From the NCBI GenBank assembly GCA_015039465.1, contig MU130378.1, positions 1,802,570 through 1,866,569 of the forward strand: a stretch of DNA of 64,000 nt. Direction: 5' to 3'. Positions 33,748 through 43,888 of the stretch are shown here, in pieces. The notes beneath the pieces are model-generated. The model had not been told where the DNA came from and made no database searches. It was given only the letters and a program-made list of their open reading frames with translations. The position numbers were made by a program, and so were the translations under genes. Every line of letters begins with the position of its first letter. Position 1 is the stretch's first letter. The DNA is from Phlegmacium glaucopus (lineage: Eukaryota > Basidiomycota > Agaricomycetes > Agaricales > Cortinariaceae).

Positions 33748-36183
33748 TTAAACGAGTCTCATATTTCGCAGGTTTCCTTTGATGATCATATCTCGCACTG
33801 AAGTCAAAAGGAATCAGCGTGGAAGTATAAAAAAGGCCATATCTCAGCGCACCTGAGGAAATAATAACGAAGGTCCTTCTCGTATCGGTAACAGCAGTGA
33901 AGTGACCTGGTCAATAGATGTTAAAATTATTAGTAACTAGAGGAGTAGTATTGAGCGTACTATAGAATTCTCGTTCCTTGTTGGGGGTGAAAGATTGGTG
34001 AATCGCGCCAAATTTATATCGAAAGTCTAGAAAGAAAGGAATCAGACGCCGCCATATCCTGTAAGAAAAGAAGCATATACATTTCGATACAGAATCGTAA
34101 TCATTGGGTCGATCACCGTAGGAAATCATATGCTGGTTAAGCCTGACTCCAGCTTCAAGCTTAGCCTTCACATGATGTCAGAACAATTAACTTATACTAG
34201 CCATGCCCATCTTACCTGTAGCAGGTCGCATTTGTTGAGGAAGAGGACAATGTCGACATTGGCGAGCAGCTTGTTTGAGACTACCGATTTCCAGAGAAAA
34301 AGGGAATCTTCCAGGCGATTTACACGAGGATCCTGAGAAGAGATAATTGAAAATCGTTTATGTTGAGATGACCCCTCACCTCTAGAAGAACCTAGATGCA
34401 GGGTATGAGGTTATCAATGAAGGTCTACTTGATTGGAGAGGCTGACCTGGTCAAACGCCGAGATAGGTGCAAGAAAAATTATGGCATTGACTACAGGGGT
34501 AATTCAGGCGGCGAAAATCGGTAATGATATCAAATACTGACCATCATCAAAATAGGGTGCCCATGCATGACGTTGGTTTCTGGAACCACCGACGTCATAA
34601 ATGCGCCATTCTACACCCCGATTGCTTCCCGACGATATAGAAAAAGTGTGTTCTACGACACCGATGGTTTTTAATCTGGCTTTCAATACATCGGCTAGGA
34701 GACGAAAATATTTAGGCGACTTGGGTTGTGGGAAATGGCAGAACCTACCATCCGTAGGAAAATATTTCTTTGCTGTGATTCTGGAAATCTCATCGAGATA
34801 ACTGGAGGAGGATGTGCGTTAGGAATCGAAGAGGACAGGAGAGGGACTTTTGTTCGCACAATCCGCTACTTTCCTCTAACCGTAAGCGCTTCTCTTCAAG
34901 CCGCGCCCTTACTTGCCTATCTCGCCATAACTCCGACATAGTGGGGCCGCAGGCGTTGAGAACATGCACGGGGTCATCAGGATCTTCCCACCAGCCCTCG
35001 ATCTCACCAGAATGAGGGCTTTTGGGACTCCGAGACCTACTACCGAGGGCGAACATCTTTTTCCAATTGGTCGACGTATGAACCATGACTTCGCTCCCCC
35101 CCGAAGATCCACTGCAGGATAGGCTCGAAGAAATCCTGCGTGTAGTTGATGAATATGTCTGCTGTCTTTGAGGAATCTTGATAGTTGGCGCCGGTCGACC
35201 GTTTAGAGTTGAAGGGTAAACAGCATCGGAAAATTGTTGTTGCCAATGGTATTGTTGAACGGGTTCATCTTCCTCTGGAAATGAGAGCATGCGAGTAAGG
35301 CGATCTTCTAGCTCGATAAGGGGTTCAAGTTTTTGTCGATAGCGAGCGTAGTTGGAAACAGGGGTACCCAAAATAGCTGACGGTGGACGACCGTTCGAGG
35401 TGATGATGACGGAGGCCGTTTCAAGCGAGTCACCATCATCGTGTTCGTCTAAGGCATCAGACTCAGGTGCAAGGGCGTCGAGTATTCTTTGGGAGTAAAA
35501 ATTAAATTGCTATCAGTCTCATAACTGACTATGAACCTTACCGTCGTATTGAACGAACCAAGTTCAAATAAATGACAGCCCTCCATGCTATTCGTTCGGC
35601 TTGAAATGCGGAGGGCGTATGCATAAGCTGGAATTCTGTTGAACAGTGTTAGCTATCGTGATTAAAATAATGATACTGAGAAATCTAATCATTAACATGA
35701 TATGGGGACAAGGAATGGTAAGAAATATTGAGACGACTATGAGACCTCGCAACTTCTTACGAACTAGTAATGTGCAAACAGCGAGCAGCTTGCTGGCAGC
35801 TCCAAGACATTACTGCGATAACACGCAGATAGTGCGTTCGCAAGACAAACGAGATTTGATTGTTGTGTTCATGAAAATAGCACGCTGGTGGAGTATTGTG
35901 TAATATCATGAAGTAACTCACGTTTGAGAGTTGTGCTTTTACCAGACTCAGATTGACCAAGAAGTAGAACATTAACTTCGGCTTTCATTTTCTTCTGGTC
36001 GTTTCTCTCCTGGCGAATCATTTCATCGATAGAGTCGCTGACCTTTTTGGCATCGATTTCAGCCTTGAGACGAACTTCCCTGTCGATAGGAGACTCGTCT
36101 GGAGGGGGGAGCAAAGCGGCTGCGAGAGGATCGGAGAGAGTCCTTCTGCGAGGTTTGGGATTGTCGAGCTTTGCTTTGGGCAT
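33748..36183 (-). CDS. Divergent heterotrimeric G-protein alpha subunit with long insert
   Basis: Twelve exons: 36183-35922, 35635-35542, 35486-34860, 34801-34749, 34694-34542, 34490-34447, 34391-34380 (12 nt), 34332-34216, 34165-34081, 34026-33961, 33906-33853, 33797-33748 (1617 nt, 538 aa; typical G alpha about 355). G boxes: P-loop LLLGQSESGKSTTLK (about 75), switch I VLKARLKTIGVVEHTF with the Arg and Mg-binding Thr, switch II YDVGGSRNQRHAW, FLNKCDLL (NKxD) and TAVTDT (TCAT-type). The catalytic switch II Gln (DVGGQ) is Ser here. A low-complexity insert of roughly 190-200 residues sits in the helical domain (about 130-330), with SSLSCSGSSGG and SRSRSPKSPHSGE. The N-terminus MPKAKLDN lacks a myristoylation Gly, and the C-terminus is NLRNMRLV. 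Intron 1 is 286 bp while the others are 47-58 bp. This matches the lineage-expanded, rapidly evolving G alphas of Agaricomycetes; the receptor and effector are unknown. Confidence 0.92.
35636..35921 (-). other. 286-bp intron of the G alpha gene
   Basis: Donor C|GTGAGT and acceptor CAACAG. It follows the P-loop Lys-coding exon directly and is about five times longer than the other introns in this window. Internal frames stay open for short stretches (about 35760-35920 on the minus strand), but including them would interrupt the conserved STTLKxFQLMH segment. Confidence 0.75.
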
Positions 36184-36649
36184 GACATGCAGTAATTAGA
36201 AAAGAACAAGAGTGGGTCGGGAGATTAATGAATGTAAGCGGAAGACGGTAATAGTACAAAGAGAGAGCACAGAAAATATACAGGAAATAGCCGACCGTAT
36301 AAAGAAGAAAATCGATAGAGAACCTTCCATGGACACTAAGACAGCAGTGGGAGGAACTAAATAACCACGTGGGCAAAAAACATAACACCACTTTGTGACA
36401 AACCACTTGCGCTGACGCCTCACTTGGTGGCCTTCACAAATCACTGGTGATTGATGATATCTTGTCCTTCTATGTATATATCAATTTGAAACGCCTGATT
36501 TGACGAACAAATCAAGGATCTGATATGATTTGACTGATGACACAGGTTTCCAACAGCTTTGTTTTTGGAATGTATAACTATAAAGCCACTGGTGCGAGGA
36601 AGCTCTCCGGAAAAGCGTTGACTCCTGATCTTCGTATACTCTGAGAGAG
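36184..36649. promoter_or_regulatory. Divergent upstream region of G alpha and repeat-protein genes
   Basis: 466 bp between divergent start codons. It contains CCACGTGG (about 36366), a palindromic E-box/bHLH-type site, and a TATGTATATATC stretch near 36471. The minus-strand frames here are not protein-like. Confidence 0.4.
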
Positions 36650-38928
36650 ATGCCGAATTTCAACAATGGGCAATCCTCGGAAGGTGGATCTATTACTCTG
36701 GTTTTACCTGCTACGTCAAATGGAGGGCCTAGTACCAGCATAGAACATGCCGCGCCTATTTCGCAGGATTCAGCTCCTTCCAATCAGAGCCAGGCCGCCT
36801 CTACAACAAGTGAATTACCACCTCACGTGCGGCCAACTCAAATTCCAACTTCAGTTGTTAATTCCAGCGCTCCATCTACTTCAGCTCCTTCCAATCAGAG
36901 CCAGACTACAACAAGTGAATTACCACCTCACGTGCAGCCAACTCAAATTCCAACTTCAGTTGTTAATTCCAGCGCTCCATCCACTTCAGCTCCTTCCACT
37001 CAGAGCCAGACCACCTCTACAACAAGTGAATTACCACCTCACGCGCAGCCAACTCAAATTCCAACTTCATTTGTTAATTCCAGCGCTCCATCTACTCCAG
37101 CTCCTTCCAATCAGAGCCAGGCCGCCTCTACAACAAGTGAATTACCACCTCACGTGCAGCCAACTCAAATTCCAACTTCAGTTGTTAATTCCAGCGCTCC
37201 ATCTACTTCAGCTCCTTCCAATCAGAGCCAGACCACCTCTACAACAAGTGAATTACCACCTCACGCGCAGCCAACTCAAATTCCAACTTCAGTTGTTAAT
37301 TCCAGCGCTCCATCTACTTCAGCTCCTTCCAATCAGAGCCAGACTACAACAAGTGAATTACCACCTCACGTGCAGCCAACTCAAATTCCAACTTCAGTTG
37401 TTAATTCCAGCGCTCCATCTACTTCAGCTCCTTCCACTCAGAGCCAGACCACCTCTACAACAAGTGAATTACCACCTCACGCGCAGCCAACTCAAATTCC
37501 AACTTCAGTTGTTAATTCCAGCGCTCCATCTACTCCAGCTCCTTCCAATCAGAGCCAGACCACCTCTACGACAAGTGAATTACCACCTCACGTGCAGCCA
37601 ACTCAAATTCCAACTTCAGTTGTTAATTCCAGCGCTCCATCCCCCCCAGCTCCTTCCAATCAGAGCCAGACCACCTCTACAACAAGTGAATTACCACTTC
37701 AGGTCCAGCCAACTCAAATTCCAGCTGGAAACTTATCCTCAATCGGCGCTGCTACCCCGGCGTCTTTACCTACTCCCTTTGCTCCCTCTTCTAGTCAAAG
37801 GCTTGGGCCGCCATCCACTCAACTTGGATCATTCGCGACTAACACTTTTACCAGCCTCCAACTGATTGTGACGCCATTCCCCACTGATGCCTCAACTGAG
37901 CCGGCATCCACGATGGCAACGTCCTTTCCGCTCATGTCTTTTGAACCAGGCACCGTCGCTCTGCTGTCTTTTGGAAATTCAACAACGGGTGTATTTTTTA
38001 TGGATGAAGTTCTGGCCCCATCAACAAGTAATATCTTCGAACAGACCGCACCAAGCACCCCACTAAACGTGACAGCTCCAACAAGCGTGACAACCCCACC
38101 AAGCATGGCAACCCCACCAAGCATGACAATTTCACCAAGCGCGATAATCTCAGGACCTGAACCGTCGCCTGGACCGTCAAGCATCACGACGTCCCCCAAC
38201 GGCGAAATACCAACCCCTTCGCCATCAACAACCACCATCTACTCTGTCTCAACTGTAACCCACACGGCATTGCCCTCAGCTAGGTGAAGTTCCTTTTTTT
38301 TTTTGACTTGGAGTCCCTCTCATTATTTACGGGTCGTTAGACTTTCGAACTTAAAGATTGGCATCATAGCCGCAGGAGTCGCCCTTTTTTTGCTTTGTGT
38401 CTCATTCTTGGTTCTATATCTTATTCGCCGCAGGAATAATAAGAAGGCAGCTTATCGTTTTAAACCGGCACGCGGTAGAGCTCATTCGTCGGATGTTGCA
38501 GATGCCCTGGAGAGACAGACAATAAACATGACACCTTCCGATACCGGCTTCAACATGAACGAGCACACGATGACTCTACATCCATATTTCGCATCATATG
38601 ACCCCCAAGCGCTAAGATCTACTCCTACATTTGATATCAACGCTCTACCACAGCGGGGGGAAGGTGTTCATACTCCTGACTCATTGTTTAGTAGAGAGAA
38701 ACATTACGACCTGGTTCCCGAAGATTTCCCGTTATCATATTGGGATTATACCCAAGACGATCATGCTGAACATTATGATGGTACCGTTCATGGCATTGCT
38801 TCGAACAGTAAGATAGGGATCCTTGACGCGCAGAGAGAACCTGATCCCTCAGCAGAAGTGAGTAAACTATTGTTCTTGTTTTGACCATTCCTAATGCCTC
38901 GCTTGACAAGATTGGAGTCGCTTTTTGA
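36650..38928 (+). CDS. Ser/Thr/Pro-rich tandem-repeat single-pass membrane protein
   Basis: Exons 36650-38283, 38341-38857 and probably 38911-38928 (2169 nt, 722 aa); if intron 2 is not spliced the frame ends at 38884 with VSKLLFLF. Residues about 42-360 are nine tandem units of about 37 residues built on APSNQSQTTSTTSELPPHVQ and PTQIPTSVVNSSAPSTS. After a further Ser/Thr/Pro-rich region comes one membrane helix (IGIIAAGVALFLLCVSFLV, about 555-575) with a following RRRNNKK stop-transfer, and a cytoplasmic tail of about 150 residues. The repeat region would be heavily O-mannosylated, as in fungal cell-wall sensors; this is inference. No signal peptide follows the predicted ATG (an in-frame stop lies eight codons upstream), so either a 5' exon is missed or the protein is inserted by its membrane helix alone. 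Family not recognised. Confidence 0.75.
36773..37732 (+). repeat. Nine-unit coding tandem repeat, 111-bp period
   Basis: Units start at 36773, 36884, 36989, 37100, 37211, 37322, 37427, 37538 and 37649. Units 2 and 6 are 105 bp (two codons shorter), the others are 111 bp, and the last is truncated and diverged. Units alternate between HVQ and HAQ variants. Units 2-3-4 share marker differences with units 6-7-8 (the 6-bp deletion, PSTQSQ, STPAPS), showing a duplication of a block of about 438 bp. Confidence 0.95.
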
Positions 38929-40272
38929 CGTACGCGATACCACTATAATCCATCTAATAAATGAGGAAGCTGATTATATCTGTAACCCCGAATGACCATT
39001 ACTATGCTGGTTACCATTGTGATGTCTATGTTTATCGCCCTCATTTATACCCGGAGGTACCTGTTATTTTGTAATATTTCAGTTTGGAATAAATATTAGC
39101 GTTGGCAGAGGACGTCTTATCTGAAAACCACTTTTCTACTACTAGTAGTCTACTGTGTCACTTGAAGACGACTAGAGGATATATGGATATCACGACTGAA
39201 TTTGCCATGTCACCTCGGATACTATATGATTGCAATTTTTTTCCAGTTCTCTTCGGGTTTTGTTGCGATCTGGCCCCAGATGCCGTAGGTTCAATTAAGC
39301 CCCCTCTCAAAAGGCTACTAGATCCCGACCGAACTTATCATAAAATAACATAATCCGAGTCAACACTATACTCCACGGGGATACAAGATTTCACATTCTC
39401 AAAACCAAGTGGTTTGCTTCTAAGTGGTGGCCGAATATATCACATGATGCTCTGAGTGGAAAAACCCGCTCGTCTACCTCTAAATTCAACATTGCCTCCG
39501 TTAAATAACCTTGTCTTAATTTAAAATATAAGCCATGTAAGTCCGTTGTTCAACTTCAACCGCGGCTATTTTCAAAATATGTAAAGACATGGCACAAGAT
39601 TTTGCATGGGATATTTTTGTTACGGTAACTGGCTGTTGCCGGCATTGGTTTTCTTTATATTCCACAAAGACGAGAAGTCGGACTGAGAAGCCCACTAAGG
39701 TGAAGTCCCTTTCGAGGTCCAGTATTAGATGAAATTATAATTGTGTGAGCAATTAAGTTGAGCAACGACAAGACAGATCACGGCCCTAGGTATTGATATC
39801 ATTCTCAATTTGAAGTGACAACGAGAGATGAATTATCGTACGGTGGTGATTCTGTTGAGCGTTCCCTCAGTAACGAAAGCAGTCACAAATCCTAGGTTCT
39901 GTTGGCCCCGTATCTCTAACGTATATATCTGTCGATTCATCGATTCGTGGTTTCAGTTCAGTTCCTGGTCTCACGGAAAAACAGTGACCATGTTTAAATT
40001 TATGGCATCACATTATCATGCAAAGAGACCCTCAAAATGCGAGGCGTGTCGTGACCTGCATTTCGAGAGGAAGAGACTTTCCCGTTGATGATCAGGCATT
40101 GTTGATACGTAACTGTTAAATCTAGGGCGGTCAAATGTTTATGTAACGCTCTGATTCACTGACATTCACAGGTGAGTGCGATAAATTCAACCTCATCATC
40201 GACTAAATTTGAATGAAACGATGCACAGGTTTTGGGAGCCTACATCAGCGCATTCTCCTGTGATAAATAAGC
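38929..40272. other. Intergenic, no gene supported
   Basis: About 1.3 kb. The plus frames at 39102-39353 (83 codons) and 39828-40088 (86 codons) have no motif and no splice context that extends them. The second begins MNYRTVVILLSVPSVTKAV, which could be taken for a signal peptide, but the rest is not protein-like. AT-rich throughout. Confidence 0.5.
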
Positions 40273-42261
40273 ATGGAGGAACCAGTGTCATCAAGTGCTT
40301 CAACAACATCGCCTCTCATTGATGCATCTCTCCTCGTAGATGTCATCGCGTCTTCCTTGACAGTGCTGCCAGAACAACTAAGAAAGAGTAGCTGCCAAGG
40401 TTACCTCTCTAACATCACTACTTTTGGTCTTCAAGAACTGCTGTCCGAGCCGACCGTCCTTCAAACGCAGTCGCACCACCTGACATCAAGCCTCACGGCG
40501 CTTACCCATACCTCATACCCTACATTCCTCTCCTTGCACCACACAACCAATGCGTTAACCTCCTCTTTGACTTCTCTATCATACTCCCTTGATTCGCTTC
40601 TAACTACAAGCCTCCCCGCTTTAGAAGAGTCCGCAGCGGGATGGAAGGATCGTACAGAAACCGTGCTAAGTGACCGTAGCAAAGCGCGTGTCGTGTTAGA
40701 ACAACATGAAAAGATCAGGGATCTCCTGGAAATCCCACTTCTAATTGATACGTGCGTCAGAAATGGTTATTTTGCAGAGGCCCTCTCTTTGGCATCACAT
40801 GCGAAAACCCTTGCCGACAATGCGTCGTCATCAAGCAAGTCACCGCCTCTCATTTTATCATCAGTTCTTTCCGAGGTTCACCACTCTATTATGCAAATGC
40901 TCTTGTCCCTATTAACTACCCTCTATGAGCCTAACCGGAAACTTCCTGCTCTTTGGAAAGCCATTAACTTTTTACGCAAGATGGATGTTTTTGGTCCTTC
41001 CTCACCTTTTGCTTCTACACCTCCGCAGACGAAACTATCGGTACCACCATTAGATGGCGACAAACCTTTGGACTTCATCGCAGATAATATTTTAAATGAA
41101 GAACAAATCGCATTAGCATTTCTGGTTGGTCGGGAATCGTGCCTAAAAGTAACGCTGGAAGTTTGTGGAAGTGACATATCTCGGTTGGCACAACATAGCG
41201 AATTAGATGATAGAGAAAAGGAGGATTTGGCTCGATATCTCAAGAAATACATCGATCTTTGGCGTGAAGGGGTGTATGACATTATCACCCAATATTCCAC
41301 TATTTTCTTGGAAAAACCTTCGGGTTCGTCCACATCACAGCAATCTCCTACCAAGTCGACCGTTAATTCAGGCCAACCGGCTATTGGTTTGGAAACAACA
41401 CGACTCCATACGCTGATTACGACTTATGCGTCTCGTGCACTTACCACGCATTTATTACCCTTGCTATCGCCTTGCCTACCTCTCCTCTCTCTGTCCCTTC
41501 TTCCGTCACTTCTCACTCAGCTGACTTACTGCTCCACTGCTTTTGCCCGGGTCGGTCTAGATTTTCGGGGAATTCTTTCCTTGCTCTTCTCGCATGCAGT
41601 AGTCGAGGTGGTGAGCCATGAAATGAGGACTGCTGGAGACAAGTTCGCATTGAGGTTCCAAAAACTAGCTACACAAAAAGATTCCAGTGCCAAAAAATTT
41701 ACCTTGGAACCGTCGAAATGGCTTGTTACACCGGCCGCTGTGTCTTCTCCACCCGTCCCCAACTCGCCTTCTTCGCCTACTTTTTCTCCGTCCAGTACTG
41801 CAAGTGCACCGCATATACCACCACACATTATAACATCATACCCTCCGCTAGCCGAACATACAAACTCGCTACTTGGAATATTAAATAATCTGCGACTACT
41901 TGCGCCTACAAGTATTCTACACACATTAGTGCGTGTCCTAGATGATGATGTTTTGGGAAAAGGTGGAGAAGCCGTCCTTGCATATGTTAAAGCCGTTTTC
42001 TCTGAAAACATGCCTAACGGGACTGTTTTGGAAGAAGAAGCGGAAGTAGATGCACACGAAAAGGAAGACAAGGTGGCGATGTCCACTGGACATGTTTACT
42101 TCTCTGTCTTTGTGCCGTTTATGAGGAGAGCGCTAGTAGAAGGCGTCTATGGAATCCCACTGGACTCCGATTTCGACGGTGGTGGAGGGACTCTTCCCAG
42201 TGTCGTGATGGACTGGGAAGACTTTGTGCTCGAACAAGAAGCTAGTGAAGAGGAAAGATGA
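40273..42261 (+). CDS. COG8: Conserved oligomeric Golgi complex subunit 8 (Dor1 family)
   Basis: One exon, 662 aa. The Dor1/COG8 N-terminal region includes QGYLSNITTFGLQELLSEP, a helical coiled segment with LSYSLDSLLTTSLPALEESA, and then LLEIPLLIDTCVRNGYFAEA, LSLASHAKTLA and SSVLSEVHHSIMQMLLSLLT, followed by KLPALWKAINFLRKM, which is the family hallmark. COG8 is part of lobe B of the COG tether that directs retrograde traffic of vesicles within the Golgi. The C-terminal half has two low-complexity insertions (SPTKSTVNSGQ; PPVPNSPSSPTFSPSSTAS). Length fits fungal COG8. It ends in an acidic EQEASEEER tail. The gene is intronless. Confidence 0.93.
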   Translation: MEEPVSSSASTTSPLIDASLLVDVIASSLTVLPEQLRKSSCQGYLSNITTFGLQELLSEPTVLQTQSHHLTSSLTALTHTSYPTFLSLHHTTNALTSSLTSLSYSLDSLLTTSLPALEESAAGWKDRTETVLSDRSKARVVLEQHEKIRDLLEIPLLIDTCVRNGYFAEALSLASHAKTLADNASSSSKSPPLILSSVLSEVHHSIMQMLLSLLTTLYEPNRKLPALWKAINFLRKMDVFGPSSPFASTPPQTKLSVPPLDGDKPLDFIADNILNEEQIALAFLVGRESCLKVTLEVCGSDISRLAQHSELDDREKEDLARYLKKYIDLWREGVYDIITQYSTIFLEKPSGSSTSQQSPTKSTVNSGQPAIGLETTRLHTLITTYASRALTTHLLPLLSPCLPLLSLSLLPSLLTQLTYCSTAFARVGLDFRGILSLLFSHAVVEVVSHEMRTAGDKFALRFQKLATQKDSSAKKFTLEPSKWLVTPAAVSSPPVPNSPSSPTFSPSSTASAPHIPPHIITSYPPLAEHTNSLLGILNNLRLLAPTSILHTLVRVLDDDVLGKGGEAVLAYVKAVFSENMPNGTVLEEEAEVDAHEKEDKVAMSTGHVYFSVFVPFMRRALVEGVYGIPLDSDFDGGGGTLPSVVMDWEDFVLEQEASEEER

Positions 42262-43888
42262 CAGAACAACAAGGGCTTGTCAAATTCTTTGGCCAATCTC
42301 TGACGGTTGTTTGGGGGCCTTCTATGTCCGCGTGCCCGAAAGTTCATGTTCATTTGCGAATATACCTGAGGCTCCTAGGGACGGCGCAACGGTAACTAGG
42401 TAGTAATATGGGTGGAATATGCTATCGAACGATAAAATTGGCATGGTTTCAAAGCGCTATCTTGATTCTTGTAATGGCCGCATCGATGAAGAAAAATTAA
42501 AGCAGAGATCTGGAGTGCTTGAAAGCGCAAGTTGCCGTTTATCAGCGTGAGATGGCCTCTCAGGCATCCAGAGGAGGTAAAATGGCCCTAGTCGTGCAAA
42601 CCCCATTGTGAGGAGCCCTCAGAAATGAGCGTGAAACGTACAGCTTTGAAGCTAAAGCCATAACCCAATGTATGTGGGGTTCATACCGTCAGTCGTGAAA
42701 CGCGCAATTCCGCATCGTGATATATATATATGGATCTTGAATATTTATGCGGCCTTTATCAAAGAAGGTCCCAAGAACAGCTTTTCACAAAATATAAAAG
42801 TCAAACTACGGTCCCTCATAGATGCTTCTATATACCTCGAGGATTCCTAGGGTTTGAAGATGATATTCTACCGAGACCCAACTTCCTTTCCATTTTTTTC
42901 ACGCTTGGCAAGCTTAGAACACCGTACTAGGAAAGTTTTACTCAGGTTCCACCAACTTTACTAAGTTGCAAGTACGCCACATAATAGAAAGGCGTTCCAC
43001 TAGGGCAAGCCCAAGGCTAAACTGGTAAATTTCAACCTAAGGGAGTGCGGAACAACTGAAAATACGGAGATCGAGTGGGACATAGCCGCCGGTAAGGCAT
43101 TGTTCCTCTGGAACGTGTTTGACGAAGAGGGTTACGCCTTGAAGGTGGCCATGATAAATTAAAGATGTTCAGGTCGATGTCCTCAAGGCCAGTCAAGGAG
43201 GCCTCGCGGTGGTGTCGTAAGAGACCTATCACTGTCTACGCGTGTCCTCTGCGATAGTGATACATGATTCGAAGTCTTGACGGGCCACGGCATCCCCAGG
43301 CTGATGATGATAGACTGCTACAAAAGTCCATGTTACATGGACCCTACTGAAACCGGCGATGGCCGCCGGAACCCTCGGGCATATTCTGTAAGTATGTCAC
43401 GGTCAATTCTGACAGTGGTGGGTACACCGCGTTGAGTGAGGATGGACTTAGGGCTGCCTCAGTGGCTATCGTAAGTGAAGAACACAAAATAAATTCCTGA
43501 AGGTCGGATCGCGTAAAGGTAAATTTATAAGACAAAACTTACGTTATTATTCCGGATCTCTTATACGTTTCATCTCCAAACAAAAAGATTTTGTAGAATG
43601 TATCTTGTGTTAAACTTGTGACGCAGTGCGACGCCTGGAGTTGGTCGGTGACCATATGGGTGAATGAATATATTTTTTGTTTAATTGTCTTCGAAACAAA
43701 AGAGACCGGGGAACTAAGTATAGTCTAACCCGAAATAGTGGTATTCCCACGTTAATTCTACCGGACTGAAAACGCGGAAGTGACAATATTTGGTCTTTTT
43801 TCGTATAAATACCAATGTCAGTTCATTCACGTACAGGGCTTTGCCAGCCTCCTCAGAACACGGCTATCGCGCTGGCGTTTGCTTTACG
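42262..43888. other. Gene-poor intergenic stretch
   Basis: About 1.6 kb. It contains an AT run (about 42720-42730), several short frames on both strands (for example 43032-43232 and 43344-43535 on minus) without recognisable motifs, and a TATA-like box TATAAATA at about 43804-43811. I cannot exclude a decayed gene on the minus strand between 43000 and 43540. Confidence 0.45.
43804..43811 (+). promoter_or_regulatory. TATA-like box of the F-box gene
   Basis: TATAAATA lies 78 bp upstream of the first in-frame ATG (43889). A start of transcription about 30 bp downstream makes that ATG the first in the mRNA. Confidence 0.4.

Noticed and set aside
35757..35972. Minus-strand frame in the long G alpha intron as an extra coding exon
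   Set aside because: Including it would break the P-loop to first-helix segment that is contiguous in all G alphas. It is kept only as a possible alternative exon.
36773..37732. Regular repeats that could suggest a CRISPR-like array
   Set aside because: Units are contiguous, 111 bp, coding, and have no spacers. The genome is eukaryotic.
36747..37865. A second long open frame (372 codons, Leu/Arg/Gln-rich) over the tandem repeat
   Set aside because: The repeat length is a multiple of three, so any frame that is open in one unit stays open in all. The other frame has a better context (Ser/Thr ectodomain, membrane helix after splicing).
39828..40088. 86-codon plus-strand frame that starts like a signal peptide
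   Set aside because: Only the first 20 residues look special; the rest is random-like and no splice site extends it.
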